Below, in pieces: positions 39,840 to 49,603 of a stretch of 64,000 nucleotides of DNA. Every line of letters begins with the position of its first letter. The first letter of the stretch is position 1. Source of the stretch: DATJGR01 sp963812255 (GTDB lineage: Bacteria > Pseudomonadota > Gammaproteobacteria > Pseudomonadales > Azotimanducaceae); NCBI GenBank assembly GCA_963812255.1, contig CAWEUM010000002.1, forward strand, positions 310,001 to 374,000, read 5' to 3'. The notes beneath the pieces were generated by a model that worked only from the letters and a program-made list of their open reading frames with translations, ran no database searches and was not told the origin of the DNA. A program made the translations under genes and the position numbers.

Positions 39840-42800
39840 AATCTGCCCTGGAACGGAATCGCGCCGCGATCTGGCTGGCCGCGCTTCTGATCATCGCGGC
39901 GGGCATTTTTTCGGCGGTGCAGCTCCCCGTCAGTCTGTTTCCCTTCATCAGCTATCCGCGTGCGACCGTCTCCATCGAAGCGGGCGAGCGCGACCCCGCC
40001 GCGATGGCAGCGGCAATCACGCGACCTATCGAAATCGCGCTGCGCGCGGTGCCTGGCGCAAAGAGTGTGCGCTCTACCACCAGCCGCGGCTCCGCCGAGG
40101 TCTCGGTCGATTTCGCATGGGGACAGGACATGGTTGCGGCGACACTGGGTACCCAGGCCGCACTCGCCTCGATTCTGCCCGATCTTCCGACCGGGATTCG
40201 CTTCAACGTGCGGCGTTCCGATCCCACGATTTTTCCGGTGCTCGGCATCGCACTGACGTCGGCGAGCCTGACGCCAGTCGATCTGCGCCAGATCGCCGAA
40301 CTGCAGGTGCTGCCTTCATTGATATCCGTCGATGGCGTAGCGGGTGTAGACATTCTGGGCGGGGCGCCGCGGGAATTTTCGATCAACGTCGATCCCGCCC
40401 GCCTCACCGCGTTGGGCTTGACTCTGGCCGATATCACCGCGTCGCTGTCGGCGCAGAACACGGTGACGGGCGTCGGTCGCATCGATGATCAGCACCAGCT
40501 GTTTCTAGTGCTGGTGGACGACCAGATCAATGGCGTCGAGGATCTTCGCAACATGCCGCTGCCCGTCAGCGGCAAGGTCGGCGCGGGTGTGGTGCGGCTC
40601 GGTGAGGTCGCCACGATACGCAGCGACACGCAGCCGGTGTACACGTTGGTCAATTCAGACGGTCAATCCGCCGTTCTGATCAATGTCCGTCAAGACCTGG
40701 GCGGCGACACGGTCAAGATCGTCAAGGCTGTGCAGATGCGCCTCGATGCGGCGGCGCTGCCGCCCAGCGTGACGGTAACCCCTTTCTACGACCAGTCGGA
40801 GCTGGTGCTCGGCGCTGCCAATGCGGTCCGGGACGCGATCTTCATCGGTGCCGTATTGGCGGGTCTGGTGTTGTTACTTTTCCTACGATCGTGGCGGCTC
40901 ATGGTATTGACGGGGTTGATGCTGCCGGCCGTTCTCGCAGCGGCGTGCATCGCGCTGCTGCTGCTCGGTCTGGGTTTCAACATGATGACCCTGGGCGGCA
41001 TCGCTGCCGCCGTCGGACTGGTGATCGACGACGCCGTTGTCGTGCTCGAGCACATGATGCGACGGCTGCATGAGAAGGGTGATGCCAGTGCACAATCATT
41101 GCTCGCCGGTGCGGCTGAAATGAGCCAGCCGCTGGTCGGCTCGACGAGTGCGACGATTCTGATATTCCTGCCCCTCGCGTTCATTTCCGGAGTCACCGGG
41201 GGGTTCTTCAAATCGCTTGCGGTGACGATGGTCGCGGCACTCGGCGTATCATTCCTGTTCGCGCGATACGTCGTGCCGCTGATCGCAGCCCGCTGGCTGA
41301 CGAAGCAGGATGCCGATCAGGTGGAGCACGGTGAGCGGGTGATGGCACCGTTGCTGCGCGGTTACGATCGCGCCAGTGCATCGATCCTTCAAAGACCGGG
41401 GCGGGTTGCCGCACTGATCGGCGGCATACTCAGCATTATCGGTATCGCGTGTTTCATCAGCGTGCCATCCGGATTCATGCCGAAGATGGACGAAGGCGGT
41501 TTCATTCTCGACTACGTCGCGCCACCCGGAACGGCGCTCGAGGATACCGACGCGATGCTGCGCCAGGTCGAGCAGATCATTACCTCGACGCCGGAGGTCG
41601 CCAGCTATTCCCGCCGCACCGGCGTGCAGCTCGGCGGTGGTCTGACCGAACCATCGGAAGGCGACTATTTCATCCGCTTGAAAGGCGGCAAGCGGCGCAA
41701 CATCGAAGCGGTGATGGCGGGCATACGCGATCAGGTGGCGACCACCGTGCCGGCATTGCAGATCGAGACGGCGCAACTGATGGAGGATCTGATCGGCGAC
41801 CTCACCGCGGTTCCGCAACCCATCGAAGTGAAGCTGTTCGGCGACGACGAGTCGGCGCTCGAAAAGGCCGCCGCGCACGTCGGCACCGCGATTGCCAAAA
41901 TTGACGGCGTGGTCGAGGTCGTCGACGGACTGCGGGTTGCCGGCAGCGCGATCAATGTAAAAGTGGATCGCGGCGCGGCCGCACAGCACGGTCTCGACCC
42001 TCTGGCGATCGCCGATCAGCTGGCCGCGTGGGTGGACGGCCAGATCGCAACCGACGTGCGCGTCGGCGAGCAGTTGATCGCGGTCCGGGTTCGCGCACCC
42101 GCCGACCTGCGACAGCGTATGGATCAGATCGGCGACTTCGCGTTGCGCGCGCCGGATGGTCACCGCGTCAGCGTGCGCCAGGTGGCCGCGATTTCGATCG
42201 CGGCCGGGCAAAAGCAGCTCGAACGCGAGCAGCTTGCCCCCTTCATTGGTGTAACGGCACGCCTCGACGGACGTGATCTCGGCTCCGCCATGACCGAGGT
42301 GCGCAAGACTGTGGCTGGCCTCGATCTGCCGAGGAGTATCCGCGTTGAATATGGCGGTCTGTATCCGCAGCAGCGGCAGAGCTTCCACGATCTCGCGATG
42401 GTTTTTGCCGCGGCGTTGCTGCTTGCTCTGCTGCTCATCACGGTCTTGTTCCGCCGCATCTACTGGTCGTTGGCGGCGATCGCGACCATCCTGCTGGCCG
42501 CGTCGAGTGTGTTGCTGGGTCTATGGATCACCGACATCGAACTCAACATCTCGGCCCTGATGGGACTGACGATGGTGATCGGCATGGTGTCCGAACTCAT
42601 CATCTTCTACCTGGCGGAGATTCCGGCTGAGCGTCCGCTCGATAAGTCTGATCTCCGCGAGGCGGGCGCAAAACGTCTGCGGCCGATTCTGATGTCGGCA
42701 TTGATCGCCATCCTGACTTTGCTACCGCTGGCATTGGGCTTCAGCCGCGGCTCGGGACTGCAGCAACCGTTGGCGACTGCGATCATCTTCGGGCTGTTCG

Positions 42801-42865
42801 CCGGTGTGCCACTGGTTCTGTTGTTCCTGCCGGCGATGATGGCACTGCGCATCGACGAGACTTGA
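39836..42865 (+). CDS. RND efflux transporter (AcrB superfamily)
   Basis: A 1009-residue inner-membrane proton-driven pump with the twelve-helix, two-large-loop layout. The helix 4 proton relay is GLVIDDAVVVLEH, with the Asp398-Asp399 pair characteristic of drug/lipid exporters (HAE type) rather than the single Asp typical of heavy-metal CusA/CzcA pumps. Further marks are VPSGFMPKMDEGGFILDYVA and the C-terminal helix cluster from about 855. The gene closes a five-gene unit with four-base overlaps throughout. Substrates may be lipophilic toxic compounds. Confidence 0.93.
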   Translation: MKSALERNRAAIWLAALLIIAAGIFSAVQLPVSLFPFISYPRATVSIEAGERDPAAMAAAITRPIEIALRAVPGAKSVRSTTSRGSAEVSVDFAWGQDMVAATLGTQAALASILPDLPTGIRFNVRRSDPTIFPVLGIALTSASLTPVDLRQIAELQVLPSLISVDGVAGVDILGGAPREFSINVDPARLTALGLTLADITASLSAQNTVTGVGRIDDQHQLFLVLVDDQINGVEDLRNMPLPVSGKVGAGVVRLGEVATIRSDTQPVYTLVNSDGQSAVLINVRQDLGGDTVKIVKAVQMRLDAAALPPSVTVTPFYDQSELVLGAANAVRDAIFIGAVLAGLVLLLFLRSWRLMVLTGLMLPAVLAAACIALLLLGLGFNMMTLGGIAAAVGLVIDDAVVVLEHMMRRLHEKGDASAQSLLAGAAEMSQPLVGSTSATILIFLPLAFISGVTGGFFKSLAVTMVAALGVSFLFARYVVPLIAARWLTKQDADQVEHGERVMAPLLRGYDRASASILQRPGRVAALIGGILSIIGIACFISVPSGFMPKMDEGGFILDYVAPPGTALEDTDAMLRQVEQIITSTPEVASYSRRTGVQLGGGLTEPSEGDYFIRLKGGKRRNIEAVMAGIRDQVATTVPALQIETAQLMEDLIGDLTAVPQPIEVKLFGDDESALEKAAAHVGTAIAKIDGVVEVVDGLRVAGSAINVKVDRGAAAQHGLDPLAIADQLAAWVDGQIATDVRVGEQLIAVRVRAPADLRQRMDQIGDFALRAPDGHRVSVRQVAAISIAAGQKQLEREQLAPFIGVTARLDGRDLGSAMTEVRKTVAGLDLPRSIRVEYGGLYPQQRQSFHDLAMVFAAALLLALLLITVLFRRIYWSLAAIATILLAASSVLLGLWITDIELNISALMGLTMVIGMVSELIIFYLAEIPAERPLDKSDLREAGAKRLRPILMSALIAILTLLPLALGFSRGSGLQQPLATAIIFGLFAGVPLVLLFLPAMMALRIDET

Positions 42866-42924
42866 GCGGGTCGCGCGCTCGCGTGACACACAAGGCTTGA
42901 AAGCCAGTCGCTCAGCGAAATTTG

Positions 42925-43074
42925 CTATGAATTCGGCAGCAGCCGTGCTGTGCGCCAGCCTCGCACCGAGTTGATCAGATACAGCGCATCCGCGCGCGCG
43001 AGATCGCCAAGGCCGACGCGCGCCTCGTGGATTTCGCCGGATTAGAGCAGCGTCGATCGCAGCCACAGTCCGCC
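42925..43074 (-). pseudogene. PabC-like aminotransferase class IV, C-terminal remnant
   Basis: Minus-strand codons read GLWLRSTLL, a TAA stop, then SGEIHEARVGLGDLARADAL and YLINSVRGWRTARL before the stop at 42925. This is the C-terminal end of 4-amino-4-deoxychorismate lyase or of a PabB-PabC fusion. Only about 48 codons survive and they contain an internal stop. It is joined directly to the next remnant. Confidence 0.7.
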
Positions 43075-43244
43075 ACTGGTTGCTCGCTTGCACTTCGGTC
43101 ATCCACGGAACGAAGAATTGAGTGGTCAATACCACCCCAGGCGGCACTTTCGAACCCAGCCTGCTGCAGGCGAATCAACGAAGCGGCTTTGCCCCCGACT
43201 TGGCGAAGTTCGACCGGATCCGATGTCGAAAGCGGTATCAGCAA
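43075..43244 (-). pseudogene. PEP synthase/PPDK N-terminal remnant
   Basis: The codons LSTSDPVELRQVGGKAASLI and RLQQAGFE, then after a one-base frameshift (extra A at about 43148-43150) VPPGVVLTTQFFVPWM, are the N-terminal start of a PEP/pyruvate-binding domain protein. Similarity ends at about 43075, where the aminotransferase remnant begins. The downstream 700 or more residues are missing. Confidence 0.7.
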
Positions 43245-43272
43245 GGGGAGCTGGCACCAACCGGGGAATACA

Positions 43273-43566
43273 TCAATGCCGGATTTCGAATGCGCGCGGC
43301 GGTGATTCGTCTACGTCGTCGGCATACAGTTGTTCGACTCGGGCGAGTCTCGGTCCGCGGCGCGCCCAGTCCAGTAGTGCACGCACCCGATCGGATCGAC
43401 CGTGCGCGAAAAATTCGACGCGGCCATCGGGCAGGTTTCGCACCCAGCCAGTCAGTCCCAACGCGCCGGCCTGCTGCGCGAGCGTCGCGCGATACGAGAC
43501 ACGCTGTACACGCCCGGCAACCCAGCCGCGCACGGTTCTTGTCGCAGTTTCAACGCGATCGCTCAT
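43273..43566 (-). CDS. acyP: Acylphosphatase
   Basis: A 97-residue acylphosphatase, which hydrolyses acyl-phosphate bonds in the cytoplasm. The active-site arginine is Arg26 in RVSYR and the catalytic asparagine is Asn44 in GWVRNLPDGRVE. The usual GxVQGVxYR loop here reads GRVQRVSYR, so a normally conserved glycine is arginine. The N-terminus has a few extra residues. It sits alone between the two gene remnants and the P450 gene. Confidence 0.88.
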   Translation of the reverse strand: MSDRVETATRTVRGWVAGRVQRVSYRATLAQQAGALGLTGWVRNLPDGRVEFFAHGRSDRVRALLDWARRGPRLARVEQLYADDVDESPPRAFEIRH

Positions 43567-43658
43567 GGCGTTCGTCCGATCATTGGGTCGTCTTCCTACA
43601 CGGGGTCAGTTCCGCTGCGCCTCTCCGAGCCGCGGCGAGATTCGTGTCGGCAATTGCG

Positions 43659-44921
43659 CTAGATCGGATGCAGCCGCACCGGAACGTCCTTGATCCCCCG
43701 AATGAAGTTGTTAGGTAGGCGGGTCACATCGTCCATCAATTCCACCGTGTGGAACCGTTTCGTAATCTCCTCCCACAACACACGCAGCTGCATCTCCGCC
43801 AAACGATTACCCATGCATCGGTGGACGCCGAAGCCGAATGCGACGTGCGCGCGTGCGTTGGCGCGGTCGATGATCAATCGGTCGGCATCTTCGAATACGT
43901 CCTCGTCGTGATTGCCGGAGAGATACCACATGATCACCTTGTCGCCTTCCTTGATGCGTTTCCCGCCAAGTTCGATATCCTGCAGGGCGGTTCGGCGCAT
44001 ATGGATGACCGGCGTTTGCCAGCGAATGATCTCAGACACCATATTGGGAATGAGTTTCGGGTTGTTTCGCAGCTTCTGGTACTCATCCGGGTACTGATTC
44101 AGCGCAACCACCCCGCCGCTGATGCTGTTGCGTGTCGTGTCGTTACCGCCGACGATCAGTAGCAGCAACGTAGCAAGGAAACGTCCGGGATCTTCGTTCA
44201 TGGTGCGGGTTTCTTCACCATGCGCAAGCATGGAGATCAGATCGAACTTCGGCGGTGATGCGGCACGCTCATGCCAGAGTTGGTAGAACGCGCTTGCACA
44301 TTCCATCAGCTCGTCATACCGCTTGCTCATGTCGATACTGTCGTCTCCGGTCACTTCCGGTACCGCGGTCGTGATATCCGACCAGTGAATCAGCTTGTGG
44401 CGCTCCTCGTAGGGGAAATCGAACAAGGTCGCCAGCATCCGACCCGTCAGCTCGACAGATACGTCCTCTACCCAGTTGAACGTCTCACCCACTGGCAGGT
44501 TGTCGAGGATATCGGTCGCCCTTTCCCGGATGAGCGGTTCCAGCTCCACGAGGTTGGTCGGCGCAACTGCTGGTGCAACGGTCTTTCGTTGCGGCGCATG
44601 TCGCGGTTCATCGAGCCCGATGAAGCTCTCGCCCTGCGGTTGATCGGGATCACCCACCACCGGGTCTACAATCACAATGCCGCCCGCTTCGGAGGAAAAT
44701 ACCTGGTTGTTGGTGTCCACCTCCTTGATGAGGCGGTGGCTGCTGACAGACCAGAAGGCGCCGTGGGCGCTGTCGGCGAGATAGTGAACCGGGGCCTCGC
44801 GCCGTAGACGTGCAAACCAGGGGCGCCAGGTATCGTTCTGGAACAGTTCAGGTCGACTTACGTCGACTTCTTCCAACGGAACCTCATCTACCGTAGCGTG
44901 TTGATCTGCGCGCGTGTTCAA
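43659..44921 (-). CDS. Cytochrome P450, CYP153-like
   Basis: A soluble 420-residue P450. The I-helix motif is GGNDTTRNS (about 255-263), the E-x-x-R is in SEIIRWQTP, and the heme ligand is Cys369 in FGFGVHRCMGNRLAE. The stretches LTGRMLATLFDFPYEERHKL and LLLIVGGNDTTRN match CYP153-type terminal alkane hydroxylases very well. It would hydroxylate an alkyl chain or related hydrophobic substrate and needs a ferredoxin and reductase, which are not encoded nearby. The TTG start at 44919-44921 has GGAG seven bases upstream. It is divergent from the Rieske oxygenase gene. Confidence 0.92.
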   Translation of the reverse strand: MNTRADQHATVDEVPLEEVDVSRPELFQNDTWRPWFARLRREAPVHYLADSAHGAFWSVSSHRLIKEVDTNNQVFSSEAGGIVIVDPVVGDPDQPQGESFIGLDEPRHAPQRKTVAPAVAPTNLVELEPLIRERATDILDNLPVGETFNWVEDVSVELTGRMLATLFDFPYEERHKLIHWSDITTAVPEVTGDDSIDMSKRYDELMECASAFYQLWHERAASPPKFDLISMLAHGEETRTMNEDPGRFLATLLLLIVGGNDTTRNSISGGVVALNQYPDEYQKLRNNPKLIPNMVSEIIRWQTPVIHMRRTALQDIELGGKRIKEGDKVIMWYLSGNHDEDVFEDADRLIIDRANARAHVAFGFGVHRCMGNRLAEMQLRVLWEEITKRFHTVELMDDVTRLPNNFIRGIKDVPVRLHPI

Positions 44922-45054
44922 TTCTGATCTCCATTATGTGGTGGGTCGGAAGCGATCTTTGGCGCAGATGTTGTCATAGTTGATACGGCTCGCGCACGCC
45001 ATACGTCACCGAAACCGTGACCCGTGCGAACAATGGATTGGACGGAGAACAGCC
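44922..45054. promoter_or_regulatory. Divergent promoter region of P450 and Rieske genes
   Basis: This 133-bp space must hold both promoters. A short inverted repeat GTCAC-7-GTGAC lies at about 45006-45022 and is a weak operator candidate. No regulator gene is adjacent. Confidence 0.35.
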
Positions 45055-46248
45055 ATGCATCGAAGCGAACAACACCGGGTGATTCGCGGTCTGCTCGCGC
45101 ATCTGGAAAACGGCAGCAATGTCGACGCCGGCGGACAAGTGCGCAATCCGGTCACCAGCTACACGTGCCCGGAGATGGCACGAAACGAATGGCGCCTGTT
45201 CTTTCAGCAGTATCCTCAAGTCATGGGCCTCTCCGGCGATCTGCCTGAACCCGGCGCATTCATCACGTCGCGCGCACTCGGCAAGCCGATGCTGCTGACG
45301 CGTGACGAGCAGGGACGCTTTCATGCGTTTCTGAACGTCTGCCGCCATCGCGGCACAATGGTCGAAAATGCACGCCGCGGCGCGAAACGGCAATTCAATT
45401 GCCCGTTTCACGGCTGGGGATACAGCGCTCGGGGCGAATTGACGGCGGTACCCAAAGAGTCGCAGTTCGGGCCCGTCGATCGTAATTGCCACGGTCTGAT
45501 CGAGTTGCCCGCCGAGGAGCGCTACGGCCTTCTGTGGCTGCATCCCGATCCCAACGCCATCCTCGACATCGACGATTGCCTTGGCAGCGATCTCGCCGCA
45601 GAACTGAATTCGTGGCAACTCGCACGACACCGCTATCAGAGCGAGACCACCTATCCGCACGCGATGAACTGGAAACTCGCGATCGATACGTTCGGCGAGA
45701 CCTACCACTTCAATACGCTGCATCGCGATACGCTCGCGCAATCCTTCTACGGCAACGTACAGCTGTACGACACCTACCAACGCAATCACCGCATGATGTT
45801 GTGTCTGAAATCGATCGATCAGCTGCGCACGCAACCGCCGGAGCAGTGGAACGTACTGTTCGGCGCGTTGCCGGTGTACTACCTGTATCCCAACGTTCAA
45901 CTCATCATTGGTCTGTCCGGGCCGACGCTGGTTCGTGTCTATCCAGAGCACGAGGATCCGAACGACAGTCACTCCGAGATCAGCTTCTATCTCGATCCCC
46001 GGATCGATCAGATGGCGCTCGATCCGCGCTTCGAGGAGGACGCTCAGGACGCCGAGGCGCGTGCACTGGGCTTCGCCGAGATCATTCAACGCGAAGACTA
46101 CGTCGCCGCGGCGAGCAGTCACGTCGGGGCGCTATCGGGTGCGCAGCGCTACATCACCTTCGGTCGCAACGAACCGGCGTTGCATCACTATCACAACACG
46201 TATCGGGCGGCGCTGGGATTGCCCCCGCTCGAGCGGATCAGCAGTTAG
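45055..46248 (+). CDS. Rieske-type ring-hydroxylating oxygenase, alpha subunit
   Basis: A 397-residue non-heme iron oxygenase. The Rieske [2Fe-2S] ligands are Cys96 and His98 in CRHRG and Cys116 and His119 in CPFHGW. The catalytic domain has DTFGETYHFNTLHRD, giving the bridging Asp and the two iron-binding His. No beta subunit, ferredoxin or reductase gene is near, so it probably belongs to the single-subunit oxygenases that dealkylate or monooxygenate. The ATG at 45055 fits the family start; an earlier in-frame ATG has weak support. Substrate unknown; context suggests a joint pathway with the P450. Confidence 0.92.
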   Translation: MHRSEQHRVIRGLLAHLENGSNVDAGGQVRNPVTSYTCPEMARNEWRLFFQQYPQVMGLSGDLPEPGAFITSRALGKPMLLTRDEQGRFHAFLNVCRHRGTMVENARRGAKRQFNCPFHGWGYSARGELTAVPKESQFGPVDRNCHGLIELPAEERYGLLWLHPDPNAILDIDDCLGSDLAAELNSWQLARHRYQSETTYPHAMNWKLAIDTFGETYHFNTLHRDTLAQSFYGNVQLYDTYQRNHRMMLCLKSIDQLRTQPPEQWNVLFGALPVYYLYPNVQLIIGLSGPTLVRVYPEHEDPNDSHSEISFYLDPRIDQMALDPRFEEDAQDAEARALGFAEIIQREDYVAAASSHVGALSGAQRYITFGRNEPALHHYHNTYRAALGLPPLERISS

Positions 46249-46273
46249 ACGGACCGATGGGGACGCGGCCGCA

Positions 46274-47905
46274 CTATTCGTTCGAAATCGTGATTTCCTT
46301 GGCGGTGATGAATTCGAGCAGAACTGGCTTGCCGTTGCGTGTTGCCTCGATGCCACGCGTGAGCGCCGCGACGATGTCGTTGGGATCGGTGACGCGCTCG
46401 CCATGACAGCCGAACGCGTTTGCCATGTCCGCATAGTGACCAGAGATGTCGGTGGAGCCGTACTTCGCCTGTGACACCGGCATGATCGGGATCTCGATCG
46501 CCATCGAAAAATTATTGAACAGAATCGACAGAATTGCGATGCGTTCGCGCGCGCACGTTTCGAAATCCATGCCGGTGAAGCCGATCGCCGCGTCGCCCCA
46601 GACGTTGATGCACAGGTGGTCCGGTTTCGCGAGCTTCGCGCCCATCGCAAGACCCAAGCCATACCCCAACTGCGTCGTCTTTCCCCAACCAATATAGCTG
46701 AGGGGTTCGATTGCCTCCCAGAATGGCGTGGTCTGATCGCGAGGACTGCCGGCGTCATGCGTGATGATGGTGTTGCGCTTGTCGACCAGCTTGTTCAGTT
46801 CCCACAGTACCCGGTAAGGGTTGATCGGCGTCTCGTTGCTGGTGAGCTTCGGCATCCATTCGTCGAGCCACGCGCCGCGAATGGATTCGATGTGCCGCGG
46901 AACTTCTGCGCGCGCCTGCGCAGCATCCTTGCTGGGCCCCGCCATCGCTTGGCGCAACGCCGACAGGGTCAGCTGTGCATCGCCGATCAGTGCGTATTGC
47001 GCCGGTACGTCTTTGTTGAGGTCCATCGGATCAAGCGTGGCGTGAATGATCGTCTTGCCGCGTGGCATCGGCACGCCAAAGCCGGTCAACGCGAAACTGC
47101 AACCCACGCCGAGTATCACATCTGCCTCGGCAAGAAAGGTTTTCACCGCACGTGGATTCGAGCGGCCGCCGCTGCCGAGCGACAGTGGATGATTCTCTGG
47201 AAACGCGCTCTTGCCTTCGATCGATGTCGTGACCGGGATGTTCCATTCCTCGGCGAGCGCTTTCAGTTCATTCCACGCCTTTGCATAGTGCACCCCCTGA
47301 CCCGCGTAGATCACCGGATGCGCCGCTTTCGCGAGCACCCCGGCCGCTACCGCAACAGACGCCGGGTCAGGCGCGCTGCGCGCCCTGAAGCTCGGCGTGT
47401 ATACCCAGTCATCCGGCACATCCTCACCGAACACGTCGACCGGCACTTCGAGCAACACCGGCCCCGGCCTGCCATTGCGGAGCTGGAAGAAGATCCGCCG
47501 CAGCACTTCCGGAATCGCCTTGCCCATCGTCAGCGGCTCGGCCCACTTGGTGATGTGCCGCATGTTCAATGTGGAGTTGAAGTTCGGGTAGTAGTGCGCA
47601 ATGCGCCGTGGGTAGCCCGCCGGAATCACCAGAATCGGCACCGACTCGCCATACGCCTGCGCGACGCCACCAAAAGCGTTCTCGGCGCCGGGACCGTGTT
47701 GCATGCAGAACACACCGATCTTGTCGCCCGACGACAGCCGCGAGTACGCATCCGCCATGTGCAGACCGACGCGCTCCTGGCGCACGATCACCGTGCGGAT
47801 GTCTTCCGCTGCAGCCGCTTCGATCAACGGATTGACGGGATACGCGAACAAGATCTCTACGCCTTCCGCCTTCATGGCCCTAGCGATGGCCTGCACCACT
47901 TTCAT
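46274..47905 (-). CDS. Thiamine-diphosphate-dependent enzyme, acetolactate synthase-like
   Basis: A 543-residue three-domain ThDP enzyme. Glu44 in VRQERVGLHMADAY is the cofactor-activating glutamate; the diphosphate/metal motif runs from WGDAAIGFTGMDFE to LFNNFS. Members include acetolactate synthase, oxalyl-CoA decarboxylase and 2-hydroxyacyl-CoA lyase. Its start overlaps the stop of an acyl-CoA synthetase gene by four bases, and that pairing argues for a CoA-thioester substrate, for example lyase cleavage of a 2-hydroxyacyl-CoA to an aldehyde or ketone plus formyl-CoA. That function is inference. Confidence 0.85.
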   Translation of the reverse strand: MKVVQAIARAMKAEGVEILFAYPVNPLIEAAAAEDIRTVIVRQERVGLHMADAYSRLSSGDKIGVFCMQHGPGAENAFGGVAQAYGESVPILVIPAGYPRRIAHYYPNFNSTLNMRHITKWAEPLTMGKAIPEVLRRIFFQLRNGRPGPVLLEVPVDVFGEDVPDDWVYTPSFRARSAPDPASVAVAAGVLAKAAHPVIYAGQGVHYAKAWNELKALAEEWNIPVTTSIEGKSAFPENHPLSLGSGGRSNPRAVKTFLAEADVILGVGCSFALTGFGVPMPRGKTIIHATLDPMDLNKDVPAQYALIGDAQLTLSALRQAMAGPSKDAAQARAEVPRHIESIRGAWLDEWMPKLTSNETPINPYRVLWELNKLVDKRNTIITHDAGSPRDQTTPFWEAIEPLSYIGWGKTTQLGYGLGLAMGAKLAKPDHLCINVWGDAAIGFTGMDFETCARERIAILSILFNNFSMAIEIPIMPVSQAKYGSTDISGHYADMANAFGCHGERVTDPNDIVAALTRGIEATRNGKPVLLEFITAKEITISNE

Positions 47906-49581
47906 TGAAATGTCCCCGTTGCTCCGCGGCCGATCGCTTCATCGCGCAATTGGCGTTTCAGAATCTTGCCGGACGCGGTGCGTGGCAACGGCGCCTCGCT
48001 CGCATGGATGTATCGCGGCACTTCGAAGCGCGCCAGATGTTCACCTAGAAACGCGCGCAGCACATCTACGTCGAGCGACGTCCGCGTGTACACGGTCGCA
48101 CCGACTTCTTCACCGAGCCGCTCGTCAGGCACCGCGTACACGGCGGCTTCCTGGACTGCCGGATGCATCAACAACGCAGCCTCCACCTGTCCACAGCCGA
48201 TGTTTTCACCGCCACGAATGATCAGGTCCTTGATCCGATCGACGATGAACAGATAACCCTCATCATCGAGGTAGGCAACATCGCCGGTGCGAAACCAGCC
48301 GTCGGTGAAGATATCGTCGTTGATCTCGGGGCGGTTCCAATAGCCGCAGAACAACGTTGTACCGCGCACCAGTAATTCGCCGCGCTGACCCGCGGGCAGG
48401 TCGTCGCCGCGTTCGTCGACGACCTTTAGATCGAGCACCGCCGAGCATCGCCCGGAGCTGGACGGCCGCTCGAGATAATCGACCCCGCCGATGCCAGTGC
48501 CAATCGCGTTGGTTTCGGTCATGCCCCAACCGGTGTTCGGCAATGCGCGGGCGAACGATGCGCCGATCTGCTTCACCTGCTCCGGCGCGCGTGGCGCTCC
48601 ACCCCCGCCGACGGTCAACAGCGAACTGAGGTCACGCGCGCTGCGCTGCGCTTCGCGCACCAGATCACCGGTCATCGCGGCCGGCGCGATCACCGACGTA
48701 ATCCGCTCCCGCTCGATCAGCTCGGCAGCCAACTGCGGATCCCATTTGTACATCGCGACGATCTTGCGCTGCGCGCGGTACGACTGCAGATACACAGCGT
48801 GTGAGCCCGTCGCATGAAACAATGGCACCGCGAGCAAGGTAGCCGCCTGATGTGGCAGCTCGGTCGGGGCCGTACCTGCCAGCAAAGCGCCAACGGCCGC
48901 GTCGAGTTCCCAGGAAAACAACGCCGTAACGATGTTGCGGTGCGTCGACACGACCCCTTTTGGGTGTCCTGTGGAGCCCGAGGTATAGAAAATCGTCGCC
49001 GGATCTTCCGGCATGACATCCGCGGCCGGCATATCCACATCCCCAACGGGTTCAAGAAGGTGCACCAGACCCGGTGAGGCTGCGTCGGTACCCGGCGCGC
49101 GTACCGAGATCACTCGTACGTCGGGAGGATTTTCCATCTGGGCGAATCGTTCGAGACGTTCCTGGTCGGCAAACAGCACCTTCGCGCCGCTGTCGGCGAG
49201 TCCGTACGCCATTTCCTCTGGCGGCCACAATGAATTCATCGCAACCGCAATTGCACCGATCGACGTGACGGCGGTAAATGCGAGGATCCACTCTGGATAG
49301 TTGCGCATCGAAATTGCGACTCGGTCGCCCTTCTCCACCCCATAGTGCTGGACCAGCAGGTGGGCGATCCGGGCGGCATGACGATATGCATCGGCGAACG
49401 TCAGGCGCTCCTCTTCGTAGACGATGAAAGTCGCGTCGCTCAACGCCGCAACATACAAATCGCGCAACGATCGCGGCGCGTTCACGAACACGCGCAGCGT
49501 TTGACCATTGATCTGCGCGCGCCGCAACTCGTAAGGCTGTCCGGGTGCGGTGAGCGTCGCAATGGCTTCGCTTCGGGTCAT
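47902..49581 (-). CDS. AMP-forming acyl-CoA synthetase
   Basis: At 559 residues this is a full-length ANL ligase. The P-loop is YTSGSTGHPKG near residues 183-193, the adenine-binding motif GWGMTETNAIG near 340, and the hinge/lid DRIKDLIIRGGENIG near 425 with the terminal PRTASGKILKRQL that carries the catalytic lysine. It should activate a carboxylic acid for the ThDP enzyme that overlaps it downstream. The substrate pocket suggests no particular acid. Confidence 0.92.
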   Translation of the reverse strand: MTRSEAIATLTAPGQPYELRRAQINGQTLRVFVNAPRSLRDLYVAALSDATFIVYEEERLTFADAYRHAARIAHLLVQHYGVEKGDRVAISMRNYPEWILAFTAVTSIGAIAVAMNSLWPPEEMAYGLADSGAKVLFADQERLERFAQMENPPDVRVISVRAPGTDAASPGLVHLLEPVGDVDMPAADVMPEDPATIFYTSGSTGHPKGVVSTHRNIVTALFSWELDAAVGALLAGTAPTELPHQAATLLAVPLFHATGSHAVYLQSYRAQRKIVAMYKWDPQLAAELIERERITSVIAPAAMTGDLVREAQRSARDLSSLLTVGGGGAPRAPEQVKQIGASFARALPNTGWGMTETNAIGTGIGGVDYLERPSSSGRCSAVLDLKVVDERGDDLPAGQRGELLVRGTTLFCGYWNRPEINDDIFTDGWFRTGDVAYLDDEGYLFIVDRIKDLIIRGGENIGCGQVEAALLMHPAVQEAAVYAVPDERLGEEVGATVYTRTSLDVDVLRAFLGEHLARFEVPRYIHASEAPLPRTASGKILKRQLRDEAIGRGATGTFQ

Positions 49582-49603
49582 TGATTTCTCCCGTTTTCAG
49601 TCA

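Noticed and set aside
42888..42906. Small hairpin GGCTT/AAGCC after the RND gene as a terminator
   Set aside because: Short stem and no T-run on either strand.
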